Assembly: GCF_900116425.1 (NCBI RefSeq)
Contig: NZ_FPAS01000001.1
Coordinates: 1,042,767 to 1,106,766 of the forward strand
Reading direction: 5' to 3'
Source of the DNA: Lishizhenia tianjinensis
Lineage (GTDB): Bacteria > Bacteroidota > Bacteroidia > Flavobacteriales_D > Crocinitomicaceae
DNA length: 64,000 nt
Shown: piece by piece, positions 34,757-44,389 of the stretch
How positions within the stretch are numbered: the first letter of the stretch is position 1
How the letters are laid out: each line of letters opens with the position of its first letter
Position numbers and translations under genes: made by a program
Notes under the pieces: model-generated
What the model saw: only the letters and a program-made list of their open reading frames with translations
Databases searched by the model: none
Told to the model about the DNA's origin: nothing

Positions 34757-35647
34757 CTATTTTTCGTCTAAATCAAAAATGTGTTTTTCGGCGTGGTAAG
34801 AAGAACGAACAAGAGGTCCACTCTCTACATACCTGAATCCCATTTCCATTCCCAAATCAAAGTATTTTTGGAAACGTTCTGGGGTAACAAACTCAGCCAC
34901 TGGCAAATGCTTTGGTGTAGGTTGTAGGTATTGCCCTAATGTAAGTATGTCACAACCAACGCTTCTTAAATCTTGCATGGTTTCAATTACTTCTTCATCA
35001 GTTTCTCCCAAACCTAACATCACCCCCGACTTCGTTCTCATTCCTGCTTTCTTTAAGCGGAACAAAACTTCTAAACTTCTATCGTATTTGGCTTGAATTC
35101 TAACTTGTTTGGTTAAACGTCTTACCGTTTCTAAATTGTGTGAAACGATTTCAGGGGCTACATCTGTTACGATTTTTAAGTTCTCCCATTTACCCGCAAA
35201 GTCAGGAATTAGAGTTTCTAAGGTAGTACCTGGAGATTGGTGACGGATTGCTCTAACGGTTTGTGCCCAAATGTTTGCTCCTCCATCTGCCAAATCATCT
35301 CTATCTACAGAAGTCAATACGGCGTGTTTAACTCCCATCAACTTAACAGAGTTTGCCACTCTTCCTGGTTCAAATTCATCCACAGCATCAGGTCTACCTG
35401 TTTGCACTGCACAGAAACCACAAGAACGTGTACAGATATTCCCTAAAATCATAAAAGTAGCCGTTCCTTCTCCCCAACATTCTCCCATGTTCGGACAACT
35501 TCCACTTTCACATATAGTGTGTAACTTGTGCTCATCTACAAGTGATCTAACTTTTCTGTAGTTTTCTCCAGTCGGTAATTTAACACGTAACCATTTCGGT
35601 TTTTTAATACGTACTTTTTCTCCGTCTTCGGCCAATACTTCCGTCAT
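34757..35647 (-). CDS. lipA: Lipoyl synthase
   Basis: 296 residues with both iron-sulfur cluster motifs of LipA: auxiliary cluster [13 protein letters not shown] (C-x4-C-x5-C) and radical-SAM cluster CTRSCGFC (C-x3-C-x2-C), plus the C-terminal R-S-S-Y motif ([11 protein letters not shown]) that ligates the auxiliary cluster. It inserts two sulfur atoms into protein-bound octanoyl groups to make lipoyl cofactors for 2-oxoacid dehydrogenases and glycine cleavage. It is a single gene, divergent from osmC; the shared 126-base gap holds a small CTTTTAC/GTAAAAG palindrome at 35679-35699. Confidence 0.97.
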   Translation of the reverse strand: MTEVLAEDGEKVRIKKPKWLRVKLPTGENYRKVRSLVDEHKLHTICESGSCPNMGECWGEGTATFMILGNICTRSCGFCAVQTGRPDAVDEFEPGRVANSVKLMGVKHAVLTSVDRDDLADGGANIWAQTVRAIRHQSPGTTLETLIPDFAGKWENLKIVTDVAPEIVSHNLETVRRLTKQVRIQAKYDRSLEVLFRLKKAGMRTKSGVMLGLGETDEEVIETMQDLRSVGCDILTLGQYLQPTPKHLPVAEFVTPERFQKYFDLGMEMGFRYVESGPLVRSSYHAEKHIFDLDEK

Positions 35648-35773
35648 CTATCTTTTGTTACTTTATGGATAATTCTCGCTTTTACCTCAAAAGTAAAAGG
35701 GCTATCCGTTCAAAATAATATCTTTACCTCTTCGTAATAAACCACAAAATTAAGCATAATAAAAGTATAAACT

Positions 35774-36178
35774 ATGACAACTTCTAGAGTAAGTTATTTA
35801 GGTGACCTAAGAACGAAATGCACACATGTGAAATCGGGTACAGAAATTATTACCGATGCACCAGTGGATAACAACGGTAAGGGAAGCACGTTTTCACCTA
35901 CAGATTTAGCAGCAACTTCATACGCTTCTTGTATGCTTACTATAATAGGTATATTCTGTAACAATCATGATATTGAATTTAAACATGGTGAGGCAGAAAT
36001 TACAAAGATTATGGGCAGCGGTCCAAGAAGAATTTCAAAGTTGGTAATTGACCTAGATTTTTCTGGAAATAACTGGGATCATAAAACACAACTTAAGATT
36101 AAAAATGCAGGAGAAAATTGTCCTGTAGCAATTACGCTAAAGGATAATGTAGAAGTTGAATTAACGTATAACTTCTAG
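35774..36178 (+). CDS. OsmC/Ohr-family peroxide-related protein
   Basis: 134 residues, standard OsmC length. The two redox cysteines are in YASCMLTIIG (about 54) and ENCPVAITL (about 117), with the family pattern T-D-L-A-A-x-S-Y-A-S-C. OsmC/Ohr enzymes reduce organic hydroperoxides using thiols; some subgroup members have other roles. Cytoplasmic. It is followed after 3 bases by the YdjM-like gene, which may be co-transcribed. Confidence 0.88.
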   Translation: MTTSRVSYLGDLRTKCTHVKSGTEIITDAPVDNNGKGSTFSPTDLAATSYASCMLTIIGIFCNNHDIEFKHGEAEITKIMGSGPRRISKLVIDLDFSGNNWDHKTQLKIKNAGENCPVAITLKDNVEVELTYNF

Positions 36179-36181
36179 TTT

Positions 36182-37183
36182 TTGGATTCTTTAAGTCAAA
36201 TTGTATTAGGCGCTGCGGTTGGTGAGGCCGTTGCTGGAAAACAAATCGGCAGAAAAGCACCTTTAATAGGTGCTATTTTTGGCACCATTCCCGATCTGGA
36301 CGTATTTCTCAAATACGTTATAGATGGTGTGATAGACCAAGACTTAGCCCACAGAGGTTTTAGTCATTCCATTGTATTTGCCCTTTTACTCGCCTTGATT
36401 TCAACTCCCCTACTACTTAAAATATTCAATAGAAAAATTACGAAAGTCAGACTTTTTAGTTTAGCTTTTTTAAGTACCGTTACCCACCCCATGCTCGATG
36501 CATTTACAACATGGGGGACCCAATTCTTTTGGCCACTTCAGGATAGAATAGCTTTCAATTCTATTTTCGTAATCGATCCCATTTATACCCTCCCCTTCCT
36601 TATTCTTTGCCTTTGGGCCATATGTTTACCTAAAACTTCCAAAAAACGTAGACGATTAAATTACTTAGGTCTGGTACTTTCCTGTACCTATTTAATCATC
36701 ACTTTAGGGATAAAAGAGTCCTTATATAGGGATGTAGCAAATAACCCTGTACACGAGAATTTCATTCAACACGAAGTAAAACCCATGCCCTTGACTTCCT
36801 TATACTGGACTGCCATGTTAGAAGGAGAAAAAGGATTTGATATTGGTTATAGGAATTTGATAAAGGATAGCTCTTTTGTTTGGGAAGAATACATACCTAA
36901 AAATCATCACTTACTCGACAGGTATTTAAGTCCAAAACAAATTGAGAAAATAGCTTTTTTAACCAAGGGCTATTATGCTGCCGAAAAAAAGCACGATACC
37001 TTATTTGTATATGACTTAAAATTTGGAACCCTCAGTAAACTTTCTGCAGGTAAAAATTTAAGTCCCTTGATGGGCTACGGTTTTGTTCTTCAACAAGAAG
37101 GTGTGAGTAGTATGTTTAAACTTACCGACATACATAAGATAGGAGACGCTAATTTTAAGGCTTACAAGAATTATATTTTTTAA
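36182..37183 (+). CDS. YdjM-like membrane metal-dependent hydrolase
   Basis: 333 residues starting with TTG at 36182 (no ATG fits the conserved start MDSLSQIVLGAAVGEAVAG). Histidine/aspartate motifs of the YdjM/DUF457 family are visible: GTIPDLDVFL, HRGFSHSI and THPMLDAFTTWGT, probably metal ligands at the membrane surface. About four transmembrane helices lie in the first 180 residues, then a C-terminal non-membrane domain. E. coli YdjM is described as a LexA-controlled inner-membrane hydrolase; the true substrate is unknown. Sits between osmC and the GH3 gene with 2-3 base gaps. Confidence 0.82.
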   Translation: MDSLSQIVLGAAVGEAVAGKQIGRKAPLIGAIFGTIPDLDVFLKYVIDGVIDQDLAHRGFSHSIVFALLLALISTPLLLKIFNRKITKVRLFSLAFLSTVTHPMLDAFTTWGTQFFWPLQDRIAFNSIFVIDPIYTLPFLILCLWAICLPKTSKKRRRLNYLGLVLSCTYLIITLGIKESLYRDVANNPVHENFIQHEVKPMPLTSLYWTAMLEGEKGFDIGYRNLIKDSSFVWEEYIPKNHHLLDRYLSPKQIEKIAFLTKGYYAAEKKHDTLFVYDLKFGTLSKLSAGKNLSPLMGYGFVLQQEGVSSMFKLTDIHKIGDANFKAYKNYIF

Positions 37184-37185
37184 AC

Positions 37186-38337
37186 ATGAAAACGATAATA
37201 ACAGCGGTTACACTTGCAGCCACAGCATTTGCATTTGGTCAGCGAACAAAACCAGGAGAACAATTTATACCTGTAAACACCATCTTCAGTACAGAAACTA
37301 CTCCACTCACCTTTAAGTTAGGAGATTTTTTTGGGGAAAATGCAGTGCTAGACAGTTTAGTGGATATGCACTTTAACCAACTTTCATACGGTGAACGCGT
37401 GGGACAATTACTCATGCCTGCTGTGGGACGTTATGGTCAAGAATATTCTAAAATAGAACGTCTTACCCAAGAGGGAAAAATAGGTGGTGTATTGATGTTA
37501 AACGGTAGTAAAGTTCAATTTGCTAATTGGATCAAAGATTTAAACGCCATCAACGACAGTTTAAACTATTTACCTTTCTTATACAGCGCCGATGCAGAAC
37601 CCTCTCTAATCAACAGAAAAATTTCTGGTACACCCACCATACAAAAAGCAAATACACTTCAAACTAAGGCGGAAGTTATCAAGTGTGCACAAGAGATTTC
37701 TGATGAATTAACAGAGATAGGTATCAATTACAATTTCGCTCCGGTGGTGGATATGTCGCCCAACAAAACAGTTGGTTGGAGAAGTTTTGGACATGAACCA
37801 GATAGCGTTATTTCATGGTCATCTGAATTTATCCAACAAACACAAAGCAATAACATCATTGCTACAGCCAAACACTTCCCGGGGCACGGTTACGTTACCG
37901 GAGATACGCATAAACAATTGGTTTATATAGATGGAGAACTTAAGGAACTTCACAACTATCCAGGATTAATTGCTGACAGTGTATTAAGTATAATGGTTGC
38001 GCACATCGCTGTGAAAAACAACCCTACTTACAACACCAATGACATGCCAGCTACAACTTCTAAAAAGATAGTAACTGATCTTCTTAGAGACAGTTTAAAC
38101 TTTGAAGGTTTGATCGTAACAGACGCCATGAATATGGGAGGAGTTAGAAACGTAGACAAAGCTGAAGTATTGGCCGTTCAAGCTGGATGTGACATTTTAT
38201 TAATGCCATTAGACGCAGATTTGGCGCACCAACGATTATTAGGGTTGTACAGTTTAGACGAAGACTTTAGAAATCAAGTCAACACAGCCTGCAAGCGTAT
38301 AATTAGAGCAAAGATTGCTATGGGCTTAATGCACTAG
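37186..38337 (+). CDS. Glycoside hydrolase family 3, NagZ-like beta-N-acetylhexosaminidase
   Basis: 383 residues with a signal peptide (about 1-19), so exported, unlike cytoplasmic NagZ. The single GH3 barrel shows the NagZ-type catalytic loop KHFPGHGYVTGDTHK (Asp-His acid/base dyad) and the nucleophile aspartate in LIVTDAMNMGGV. The GH3 C-terminal sandwich domain is absent, as in NagZ. It likely removes terminal N-acetylglucosamine from muropeptides or other chitin-like sugars. Its 3' end overlaps the convergent ZIP gene by 12 bases. Confidence 0.88.
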   Translation: MKTIITAVTLAATAFAFGQRTKPGEQFIPVNTIFSTETTPLTFKLGDFFGENAVLDSLVDMHFNQLSYGERVGQLLMPAVGRYGQEYSKIERLTQEGKIGGVLMLNGSKVQFANWIKDLNAINDSLNYLPFLYSADAEPSLINRKISGTPTIQKANTLQTKAEVIKCAQEISDELTEIGINYNFAPVVDMSPNKTVGWRSFGHEPDSVISWSSEFIQQTQSNNIIATAKHFPGHGYVTGDTHKQLVYIDGELKELHNYPGLIADSVLSIMVAHIAVKNNPTYNTNDMPATTSKKIVTDLLRDSLNFEGLIVTDAMNMGGVRNVDKAEVLAVQAGCDILLMPLDADLAHQRLLGLYSLDEDFRNQVNTACKRIIRAKIAMGLMH

Positions 38338-39075
38338 AATAGAAAGCAGAACCCCTGCAATTAAACTAATTAGTTTAACAAAATTGAATTTGTGGTTTTC
38401 TGAAGATTCGAAGATGATGGTTGTTGAAATGTGTAAAAACATACCCACAACAACGGCAAGGATAATATCCAAATCTATTCCTATCTCCGGAAAACCATAA
38501 TTTCCAAACAACATCCCTAAAGGCGCCATTATTGAGAAAGCTGCCAACACAACCCAAGCTTTAGATTGCTTAAAACCTGAACTTAAGAGTAAGGTCATTA
38601 AAGCGATAGCTACAGGAATCTTGTGCAGAACTATCCCCATTAATAAAGTATTTAAACCTGTATGTGCGCCGTGGTAATGACCATGACCTTGGTGAAAAAA
38701 CTCTGCTGTATCACTGGCTTCAGCCGTAAGTGGAATACCTTCTATAAAAGAGTGTAAACTCAAAGAAATAAACAAGCCCCATTGCATGGCACCTCCCGCT
38801 TTGGCGTGTATATGTCCATGTTCTATACCTCCTGAGAAATACTCCAAAAACAGTTGAATAAGAAAACCTAACAAGATGTAATAACCTATCCCAAACTCAT
38901 GCTTTGAATAGATTTCTGGAATAAAATGGATAAAAGCGATAGACAATAAAAACCCTCCACTAAAGGAAAGAAATAGCTTTATGGTTTTATCCTGACTTTT
39001 GTTCTTTAAAAAAACAACAATAAACCCTCCAAAAAACACAGAGAGTATAAGGAATAATATATTAATTAGATCCAT
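38326..39075 (-). CDS. ZIP-family metal transporter
   Basis: 249 residues with about eight transmembrane helices. Metal-site helix motifs are present: SLHSFIEGIPL (helix IV) and VLHKIPVAIALMTLL (helix V), with a histidine-rich loop between (HQGHGHYHGAHTG) typical of ZIP proteins. It moves zinc, iron or manganese toward the cytoplasm. Its start overlaps the end of the methyltransferase gene by 14 bases, so they form an operon. Confidence 0.9.
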   Translation of the reverse strand: MDLINILFLILSVFFGGFIVVFLKNKSQDKTIKLFLSFSGGFLLSIAFIHFIPEIYSKHEFGIGYYILLGFLIQLFLEYFSGGIEHGHIHAKAGGAMQWGLFISLSLHSFIEGIPLTAEASDTAEFFHQGHGHYHGAHTGLNTLLMGIVLHKIPVAIALMTLLLSSGFKQSKAWVVLAAFSIMAPLGMLFGNYGFPEIGIDLDIILAVVVGMFLHISTTIIFESSENHKFNFVKLISLIAGVLLSILVH

Positions 39076-39802
39076 CTTGTTTATTCGCTACAATAATTAA
39101 CCTTTCAGAATTTTCTTCATCAAAGGCATTTAACTTAAAATCTCCAAAAGTGGCTTTCACCTCAAAACCAGCTTCGGTAAGTAGTCGTTTAAAATCATCA
39201 TAACTTACAGCTTGCACCCTTTCGGTAAAATCAAACTCCTTCTCTTCTGCTGTAAATTGAATATTTTTTAAAATATGTGTTCCGTTAAAACTTCTTTCGA
39301 TATGAAAAGAAATTCCATCCACTTCTTTCACTTCATCTTCTACCAAATTGGTAATCACGTGCTTTGCATTGAAAAAGTCTATCAAAAGCCTTCCTCCTGG
39401 TTTTAGCATCTGATGAACAGATTTTAGCACCTGTAAATTATCGGATTGATCATCAAAGTAGCCGAAACTTGTAAATAAATTGAATACAACATCAAATTTG
39501 GCTCCTTCATACACATCCCTCATATCATGGGTATCAAAATGAAGTTTTTCATTTTCATGTACTTTGGCTTGAGCTATACTCTGGACTGCTAAATCAAGCC
39601 CTACCACATCTAACCCCTTCTTATTTAAATAGATAGAATGACGTCCTTTTCCACAAGCTAAATCACAAACATGTTCGTTACTTAACCCCATGAAATTGTA
39701 CAGATTGTCTATAAATAATTCAGCTTCATCGAAATCCCTATTCTTGTATAGAATATGGTAGTATTTTGTGTTGAACCATTGCTCAAACCACGGTTTTGAC
39801 AT
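39062..39802 (-). CDS. Class I SAM-dependent methyltransferase
   Basis: 246 residues, Rossmann-type methyltransferase. The SAM-binding motif I is VCDLACGKGRHSIYL, motif II DVVGLDLA, and motif IV FDVVFNLFTSFGYF. The N-terminal helix pair (WFEQWFNTKYYHILYKNRD) is a common feature of a Bacteroidota clade of small-molecule methyltransferases. Substrate unknown. It precedes the ZIP transporter with a 14-base overlap. Confidence 0.85.
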   Translation of the reverse strand: MSKPWFEQWFNTKYYHILYKNRDFDEAELFIDNLYNFMGLSNEHVCDLACGKGRHSIYLNKKGLDVVGLDLAVQSIAQAKVHENEKLHFDTHDMRDVYEGAKFDVVFNLFTSFGYFDDQSDNLQVLKSVHQMLKPGGRLLIDFFNAKHVITNLVEDEVKEVDGISFHIERSFNGTHILKNIQFTAEEKEFDFTERVQAVSYDDFKRLLTEAGFEVKATFGDFKLNAFDEENSERLIIVANKQDGSN

Positions 39803-39828
39803 GTATGGGTACTTTTAATTACAGGGGC

Positions 39829-39859
39829 CAAAAATAATCAAAGTTCCGAGCTGTAAAAA
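39829..39859 (-). promoter_or_regulatory. Promoter of the methyltransferase-ZIP operon
   Basis: Minus strand TTTT (39856-39859), 19-base spacer, TATTTTTG (39829-39836), an exact TAnnTTTG match, 27 bases before the ATG. Confidence 0.55.
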
Positions 39860-39898
39860 ATTAAAAGCATCAGAAGAAAGTCTACTAAAAGATATTTT

Positions 39899-39906
39899 TA
39901 TATTTG
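39899..39906 (+). promoter_or_regulatory. -7 box of the siaB-siaC-coaE operon
   Basis: TATATTTG, exact TAnnTTTG match, 41 bases before the ATG at 39948. No clear -33 box. It is divergent from the methyltransferase promoter. Confidence 0.5.
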
Positions 39907-39947
39907 CTCAACTTGAGTATATAGACACTACGACTACAACACGTTTG

Positions 39948-40508
39948 ATGAACATAGACAATATAATTAACTACTACGAAGATTCTGAAAGGGATTATCT
40001 TCTCTTTTCTTACAAAGGAGAGATATCGCCTCAGGTCATTTCAGAGTTGATTACAAAGTCAGAAGATCTACTTAACAGCAGAAAAGAAAACAAACGCATA
40101 GTCAAACGCATCTGTAACATAGTTATAGAGAGTTTACAAAACCTCTATCACCATCAAATTGATCCTACGCAATATCCCAAGAGCATAAACGAGAAGCATA
40201 GAAATATGATTTTCATCATTACCTTCAAGGATGACAATTATCACGTACATACGGGTAACTTTATGAAGGCTAGTGAAACAGCTAGGATAAAACGTAAAAT
40301 TGAAGAGATTAACAATTTAAGTGAAACTGAAATAAAAGAAAGTTATCAAAGTAAATTGGCCACCCTTACGCAAAGCGAAAAAGGAACGGCAGGTTTAGGG
40401 TTTATTGATATGAGAAGAAAATCGGGTAATCCTTTACGCGTTAACTTTCACAAGCTTAATTCAGAACTAAGCTTTTTCTGTTTAGACATAACTATACACA
40501 CACTATAA
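39948..40508 (+). CDS. siaB: SiaB-family protein kinase (DUF6272)
   Basis: 186 residues from the ATG at 39948 (an adjacent TTG one codon earlier is possible). A GHKL-like kinase fold: N-box IVIESLQNLYHH (about 60-71) and glycine-rich GTAGLGFIDMRRKSG (about 150-164). In Pseudomonas aeruginosa, SiaB phosphorylates SiaC, which then cannot activate the diguanylate cyclase SiaD; SiaA reverses it. Here siaC follows by 12 bases, but no siaA or siaD is close. Soluble, cytoplasmic. Confidence 0.82.
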   Translation: MNIDNIINYYEDSERDYLLFSYKGEISPQVISELITKSEDLLNSRKENKRIVKRICNIVIESLQNLYHHQIDPTQYPKSINEKHRNMIFIITFKDDNYHVHTGNFMKASETARIKRKIEEINNLSETEIKESYQSKLATLTQSEKGTAGLGFIDMRRKSGNPLRVNFHKLNSELSFFCLDITIHTL

Positions 40509-40520
40509 ACAATTCGAATT

Positions 40521-40904
40521 ATGGAAAATTTAATCATAGAAGGGACACAAAAAACACCTAGCATACATTTTTCGAAAGAAACTGGAGTTTTGGAAATCAA
40601 AGGAAGATCCATTCCTGAAAACTCTATAGAGTTTTACAAACCAATTAATGAGTGGATAGCAAACTATGGTGAGCAGCCTAAAGGTAGCACCACGGTTGAC
40701 ATAAAATTAGAATATTTCAACACCTCTTCTTCCAAGTGTATATTAGACTTATTAAAAGCCCTAGAAGCTATTAACGGTAAGGGAACGGATATTAAGGTTA
40801 ATTGGTACTTCGAAGAAGACGACGAGGATATGGAAGAAGCTGGTGAGGATTACCAAGCCATTATCAAACTTCCTTTCACCATGGTTGAAGTAGACGAAAT
40901 CTAA
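40521..40904 (+). CDS. siaC: SiaC-family regulatory phosphoprotein (DUF1987)
   Basis: 127 residues, typical family length. The phosphorylated loop LEYFNTSSSK contains T68, the same number as the phospho-threonine of P. aeruginosa SiaC. The protein is expected to switch between SiaB-phosphorylated and free forms and to bind an effector when unphosphorylated. Acidic C-terminal part (EEDDEDMEEAGED). The coaE start codon follows directly after the stop codon. Confidence 0.85.
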   Translation: MENLIIEGTQKTPSIHFSKETGVLEIKGRSIPENSIEFYKPINEWIANYGEQPKGSTTVDIKLEYFNTSSSKCILDLLKALEAINGKGTDIKVNWYFEEDDEDMEEAGEDYQAIIKLPFTMVEVDEI

Positions 40905-41495
40905 ATGACAGCTTTAAAAGTTGGTATAACAGGTGGAATAGGCGCGGGAAAATCAATAGTTTCTCAGATTTTCGAGCACCTTGGCTACCCTGTTTTTAAT
41001 TCAGATCAAGTTGCCAAAGATTTAATGGTAAACAATTCAGAATTAAAACAGCAAATCATTGCTTTGTTTGGTGAACAAGCTTATGAAAACAACCAACTTA
41101 ACAGGGCACATCTTTCAGCCATCGTTTTTAAAGACAAGTCAAAGATAGAAGCGCTTAATCAAATTGTACATCCGGCGGTTCGCGCGGCCTTTGACCAAGC
41201 AGCTAAGAATAGCTCGGCTCCCATGATATTCAATGAAGCAGCAATCTTATACGAAACAGGAGCCTATAAAAACTTCGACCATATTATTCTCGTAACCGCC
41301 GATGAGGACATCAAAATTCAGCGAACGATGGCCAGAGATAAGGTTACAGAAGAAGCGGTTAAGGCGCGCTTAGCCAACCAAATGAGCGATGCGGAAAAAC
41401 GCTCCTTTGCTCCTTTCGAAATTATTAATGATGGAAGTCAACTAGTTCTTCCACAGGTTTTGAGTTTTATTGCGAATTATTCAACTTCTTCGTAG
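40905..41495 (+). CDS. coaE: Dephospho-CoA kinase
   Basis: 196 residues. P-loop GGIGAGKS (about 9-16) starts the protein, the D-x-D-x-V motif SDQVAKD follows, and HPAVR and the lid region RDKVTEEAVKARLANQ match CoaE. It phosphorylates the 3'-hydroxyl of dephospho-CoA, last step of CoA synthesis, in the cytoplasm. It starts immediately after the siaC stop codon and overlaps the convergent gene at 41477 by 19 bases. Confidence 0.93.
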   Translation: MTALKVGITGGIGAGKSIVSQIFEHLGYPVFNSDQVAKDLMVNNSELKQQIIALFGEQAYENNQLNRAHLSAIVFKDKSKIEALNQIVHPAVRAAFDQAAKNSSAPMIFNEAAILYETGAYKNFDHIILVTADEDIKIQRTMARDKVTEEAVKARLANQMSDAEKRSFAPFEIINDGSQLVLPQVLSFIANYSTSS

Positions 41496-42145
41496 TCGTC
41501 GAATTCATCCTCACCTTTATTCCCCAAACTATTGTGGTTAGAACCTTGAGGTCCCCCCGAATTATTTCTTGCGGGTACTCCTAAAAGCATTTGAATTCCA
41601 TTAACCAGTTTCAATATTATTGAAACCATGAAAAAGAATCCTACCACCTTAAAAATGAAACCAAAAATAGGTGTATCTTCTATGTTTAGAATGCTATCAT
41701 AAAACCAATTACTTACAGGGTTTTGCGACAAACTAGGTTCTACTACAAACAGCACAAAGAAAGCAAGGGCTAACAAGATCACTATTCCTTCAGTTCTTTT
41801 GTTAAACGTATCACCTACCCCTCTATTCATCAATCTTCCTTGTAATTGAACAAAGGCATTTCTTACTTCTGCGTTTTGATATTTCCCCAAGAAATACATC
41901 AACAAAACTCCTCCTGCAACCACCAATCGCGGGTAATTGATAAGTCCATCTTCTTGGTATATGCAAAACATAAAGGTCACATCCACCAAAAAGAAATAAC
42001 GAATGAGTTTCAAAATATAGGTCTCCACTTGAGATTTCGGAGCTGCTCCTCTTAGCAAGTTAATTCCTGCATTGATTATCCACCAGATAAAACCAAAGAT
42101 GGCAAACACCACCCCTAAACGAAATATAAAATTCAATGTATCCAC
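41477..42145 (-). CDS. Multi-pass membrane protein of unknown function
   Basis: About 222 residues from the GTG at 42145 (VDTLNFIFRLG...); an in-frame TTG 15 bases upstream is the alternative start. Five likely transmembrane helices (starting near LNFIFRLGVVFAIFGFIWW, YFFLVDVTFMFCIY, LVVAGGVLLMYFLG, ILLALAFFVLFVV, FIFKVVGFFFMVSIIL) precede a cytoplasmic acidic tail (GEDEFDDYEEVE). I do not recognise the family. It is convergent with coaE and divergent from the S46 peptidase gene. Confidence 0.7.
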   Translation of the reverse strand: MDTLNFIFRLGVVFAIFGFIWWIINAGINLLRGAAPKSQVETYILKLIRYFFLVDVTFMFCIYQEDGLINYPRLVVAGGVLLMYFLGKYQNAEVRNAFVQLQGRLMNRGVGDTFNKRTEGIVILLALAFFVLFVVEPSLSQNPVSNWFYDSILNIEDTPIFGFIFKVVGFFFMVSIILKLVNGIQMLLGVPARNNSGGPQGSNHNSLGNKGEDEFDDYEEVE

Positions 42146-42257
42146 ACTACAAAAATGCAATTTCTAAACCATTTACAAAGCAATTTTTAGGCTTTTCCTA
42201 GACACTTTGGTATATTTACCATGCGGAAAAATGAAGCACAACTATAATAACAATTAC

Positions 42258-44387
42258 ATGAAAAAATTACTCTTGATTTTATGTGTAGGTATCGGATTCT
42301 TCGGTAGATCTGAAGAAGGTATGATCATACCTACCCTACTTTCAGCTTTTGAATCGGACATGCAAGCCATGGGGATGAAATTAAGTGCTGAAGATATCTA
42401 TGACGCCAACAACGCGAGTATTAAAGACGCCGTTATGCATTTTGGAGGAGGTTGTACAGCTGAGATCGTTTCTGATCAAGGTTTAATGTTGACCAATCAC
42501 CACTGTGGATTTTCACAAATCAATGCCCACTCTACCTTAGAAAACAACTATTTAAAATACGGTTTCTGGGCCAAATCAAAGGAAGACGAATTAGCCAATC
42601 CTGGACTTACAGCTACGCGTATGGTTCGCATAGAAGATGTTACCCGAGCTACCCTTGCTGGTACCGAAGATTTATCAGGTAACGACTTGGCATTAAAAAT
42701 TAGAACTAACATTGCACTTCTAGTTTCTGAGGCTACAAAAGGAACACATTATACAGCGGAAATCAAGCCTTTTGATTACGGTAATAGTTACTACCTTTTG
42801 GTAAAAGAGGAGTTTTTAGACGTACGTTTGGTAGGTGCACCACCGTCAACAGTAGGTAAATTTGGAGGAGATACAGACAACTGGGTATGGCCACGTCATA
42901 CAGGAGATTTCTCTGTATTTAGAATTTACGCTGGTGAAAACAACGAGCCTGCAGAATACAGTACTAACAACAAGCCTTACCAGCCTTTACACTACCTTCC
43001 TGTATCTATCAAGGATAGAGCAGAGAATGATTTTACTATGGTGTTTGGTTTTCCAGGAAGAACTTACCAACACACAATCTCAAGCGAATTAGCTTTTATT
43101 ATTGATACACAAAGACCTGCTCAAATCAGAATGAGAGATCACTCATTGTCGGTTATCAAGCCTGCTATGAAAGCTTCTGAAGCTACCACTTTACAATACG
43201 CCTCTAAGCAATCTAGAATTGCGAACGCTTGGAAAAAATGGATAGGACAAATTGATGGTTTAAAGAGAAACGACGCCGTAGCTAAAAAATTAGCCTACGA
43301 AAAGCGTTACACTGAACAAGCCAACTTAAACAGAAACTGGAAAGAAAAATACGGTACAGTTGTTCAAGATTTAAATGCTTTGGCAACCAAATACAACAAC
43401 GCCAATTTTGCTTACGAGATGTTCATAGAATACATGTACTACGGTCCTGAAGCTATACGTACAGCTCGTAATCTTTACGGAAAACTTATAGATACGGCAA
43501 TCTTTCAAAATGCAGAGAAATTGGCTCAATTAAAAGCAGATTTAATCGCTGGAGCAGAAGGTCATTTTAAAAACTTCGACGCCAACATAGATAAAGAGAT
43601 TTTCAAATTACAAACGGCTGAATACATTAAGCATTTAGATGAAAGCATGATGCCTGAAATTTTAAAGGGCATGGATGTGAACTCATTTGCAGAAGAAGCT
43701 TACGAAAAATCAATTACTGCGAACAAGGAAAAATACATCAAGTTCATTGAAAAATTAAGCTTGAAATCAGCTAAAAAATTCATGAAAGACCCTATGTTCC
43801 AATTGTACCATGATGTAGACAACACTTTCAGATCTAAGGTCTTGAACGATGTAAGAATTTACAGCACGAAAAAGAACGAATTGATGAAAACTTACGTAGC
43901 GGGTAAATACGAAATGTTCCCAGACGATAAGCATTGGGCAGATGCCAACAGTACTTTACGTGTTACTTACGGTAAATTAGAAGGTAGCTACCCTACAGAT
44001 GGAATAAAATACACACCACATACTACTCTTAAAGGTTTGATAGAAAAACACAATACAGGAAATCCTGACTTTGAAGTATTGCCACGTATGATAGAATTAT
44101 ACGAAGCCAAAGACTACGGTCAGTACGCACAAGATGGTGAGTTATGGGTATGTTTTACAGGGTCTAACCACACTACAGGTGGTAACTCAGGTTCTCCAGT
44201 TTTAGATGCTGAAGGAAACTTAGTCGGATTAAACTTTGACAGAAGTTGGGAAAGCACCATGAGTGATTACATGTTTGATGCTTCTCGTTGTAGAAACATT
44301 ACCGTAGACGTTCGTTACGTCTTATGGATCATGGATACTTACGCCAATGCTGGTCACCTTGTTGATGAAATGACCTTAATAAAATAA
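42258..44387 (+). CDS. S46-family dipeptidyl-peptidase, DPP11-like
   Basis: About 709 residues from the ATG at 42258, which gives a clean signal peptide (MKKLLLILCVGIGFFG); an earlier in-frame ATG at 42231 would put KHNYNNNY in front of it. Catalytic triad of S46: histidine in LTNHHCGF, aspartate in HTGDFSVFR, serine in TGGNSGSPV. After the serine, GLNFDRSWE carries arginine where DPP7 has glycine; this arginine marks the DPP11 branch, which releases dipeptides ending in Asp or Glu. It is exported and feeds peptide use, next to an M28 peptidase. Confidence 0.88.
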   Translation: MKKLLLILCVGIGFFGRSEEGMIIPTLLSAFESDMQAMGMKLSAEDIYDANNASIKDAVMHFGGGCTAEIVSDQGLMLTNHHCGFSQINAHSTLENNYLKYGFWAKSKEDELANPGLTATRMVRIEDVTRATLAGTEDLSGNDLALKIRTNIALLVSEATKGTHYTAEIKPFDYGNSYYLLVKEEFLDVRLVGAPPSTVGKFGGDTDNWVWPRHTGDFSVFRIYAGENNEPAEYSTNNKPYQPLHYLPVSIKDRAENDFTMVFGFPGRTYQHTISSELAFIIDTQRPAQIRMRDHSLSVIKPAMKASEATTLQYASKQSRIANAWKKWIGQIDGLKRNDAVAKKLAYEKRYTEQANLNRNWKEKYGTVVQDLNALATKYNNANFAYEMFIEYMYYGPEAIRTARNLYGKLIDTAIFQNAEKLAQLKADLIAGAEGHFKNFDANIDKEIFKLQTAEYIKHLDESMMPEILKGMDVNSFAEEAYEKSITANKEKYIKFIEKLSLKSAKKFMKDPMFQLYHDVDNTFRSKVLNDVRIYSTKKNELMKTYVAGKYEMFPDDKHWADANSTLRVTYGKLEGSYPTDGIKYTPHTTLKGLIEKHNTGNPDFEVLPRMIELYEAKDYGQYAQDGELWVCFTGSNHTTGGNSGSPVLDAEGNLVGLNFDRSWESTMSDYMFDASRCRNITVDVRYVLWIMDTYANAGHLVDEMTLIK

Positions 44388-44389
44388 TT

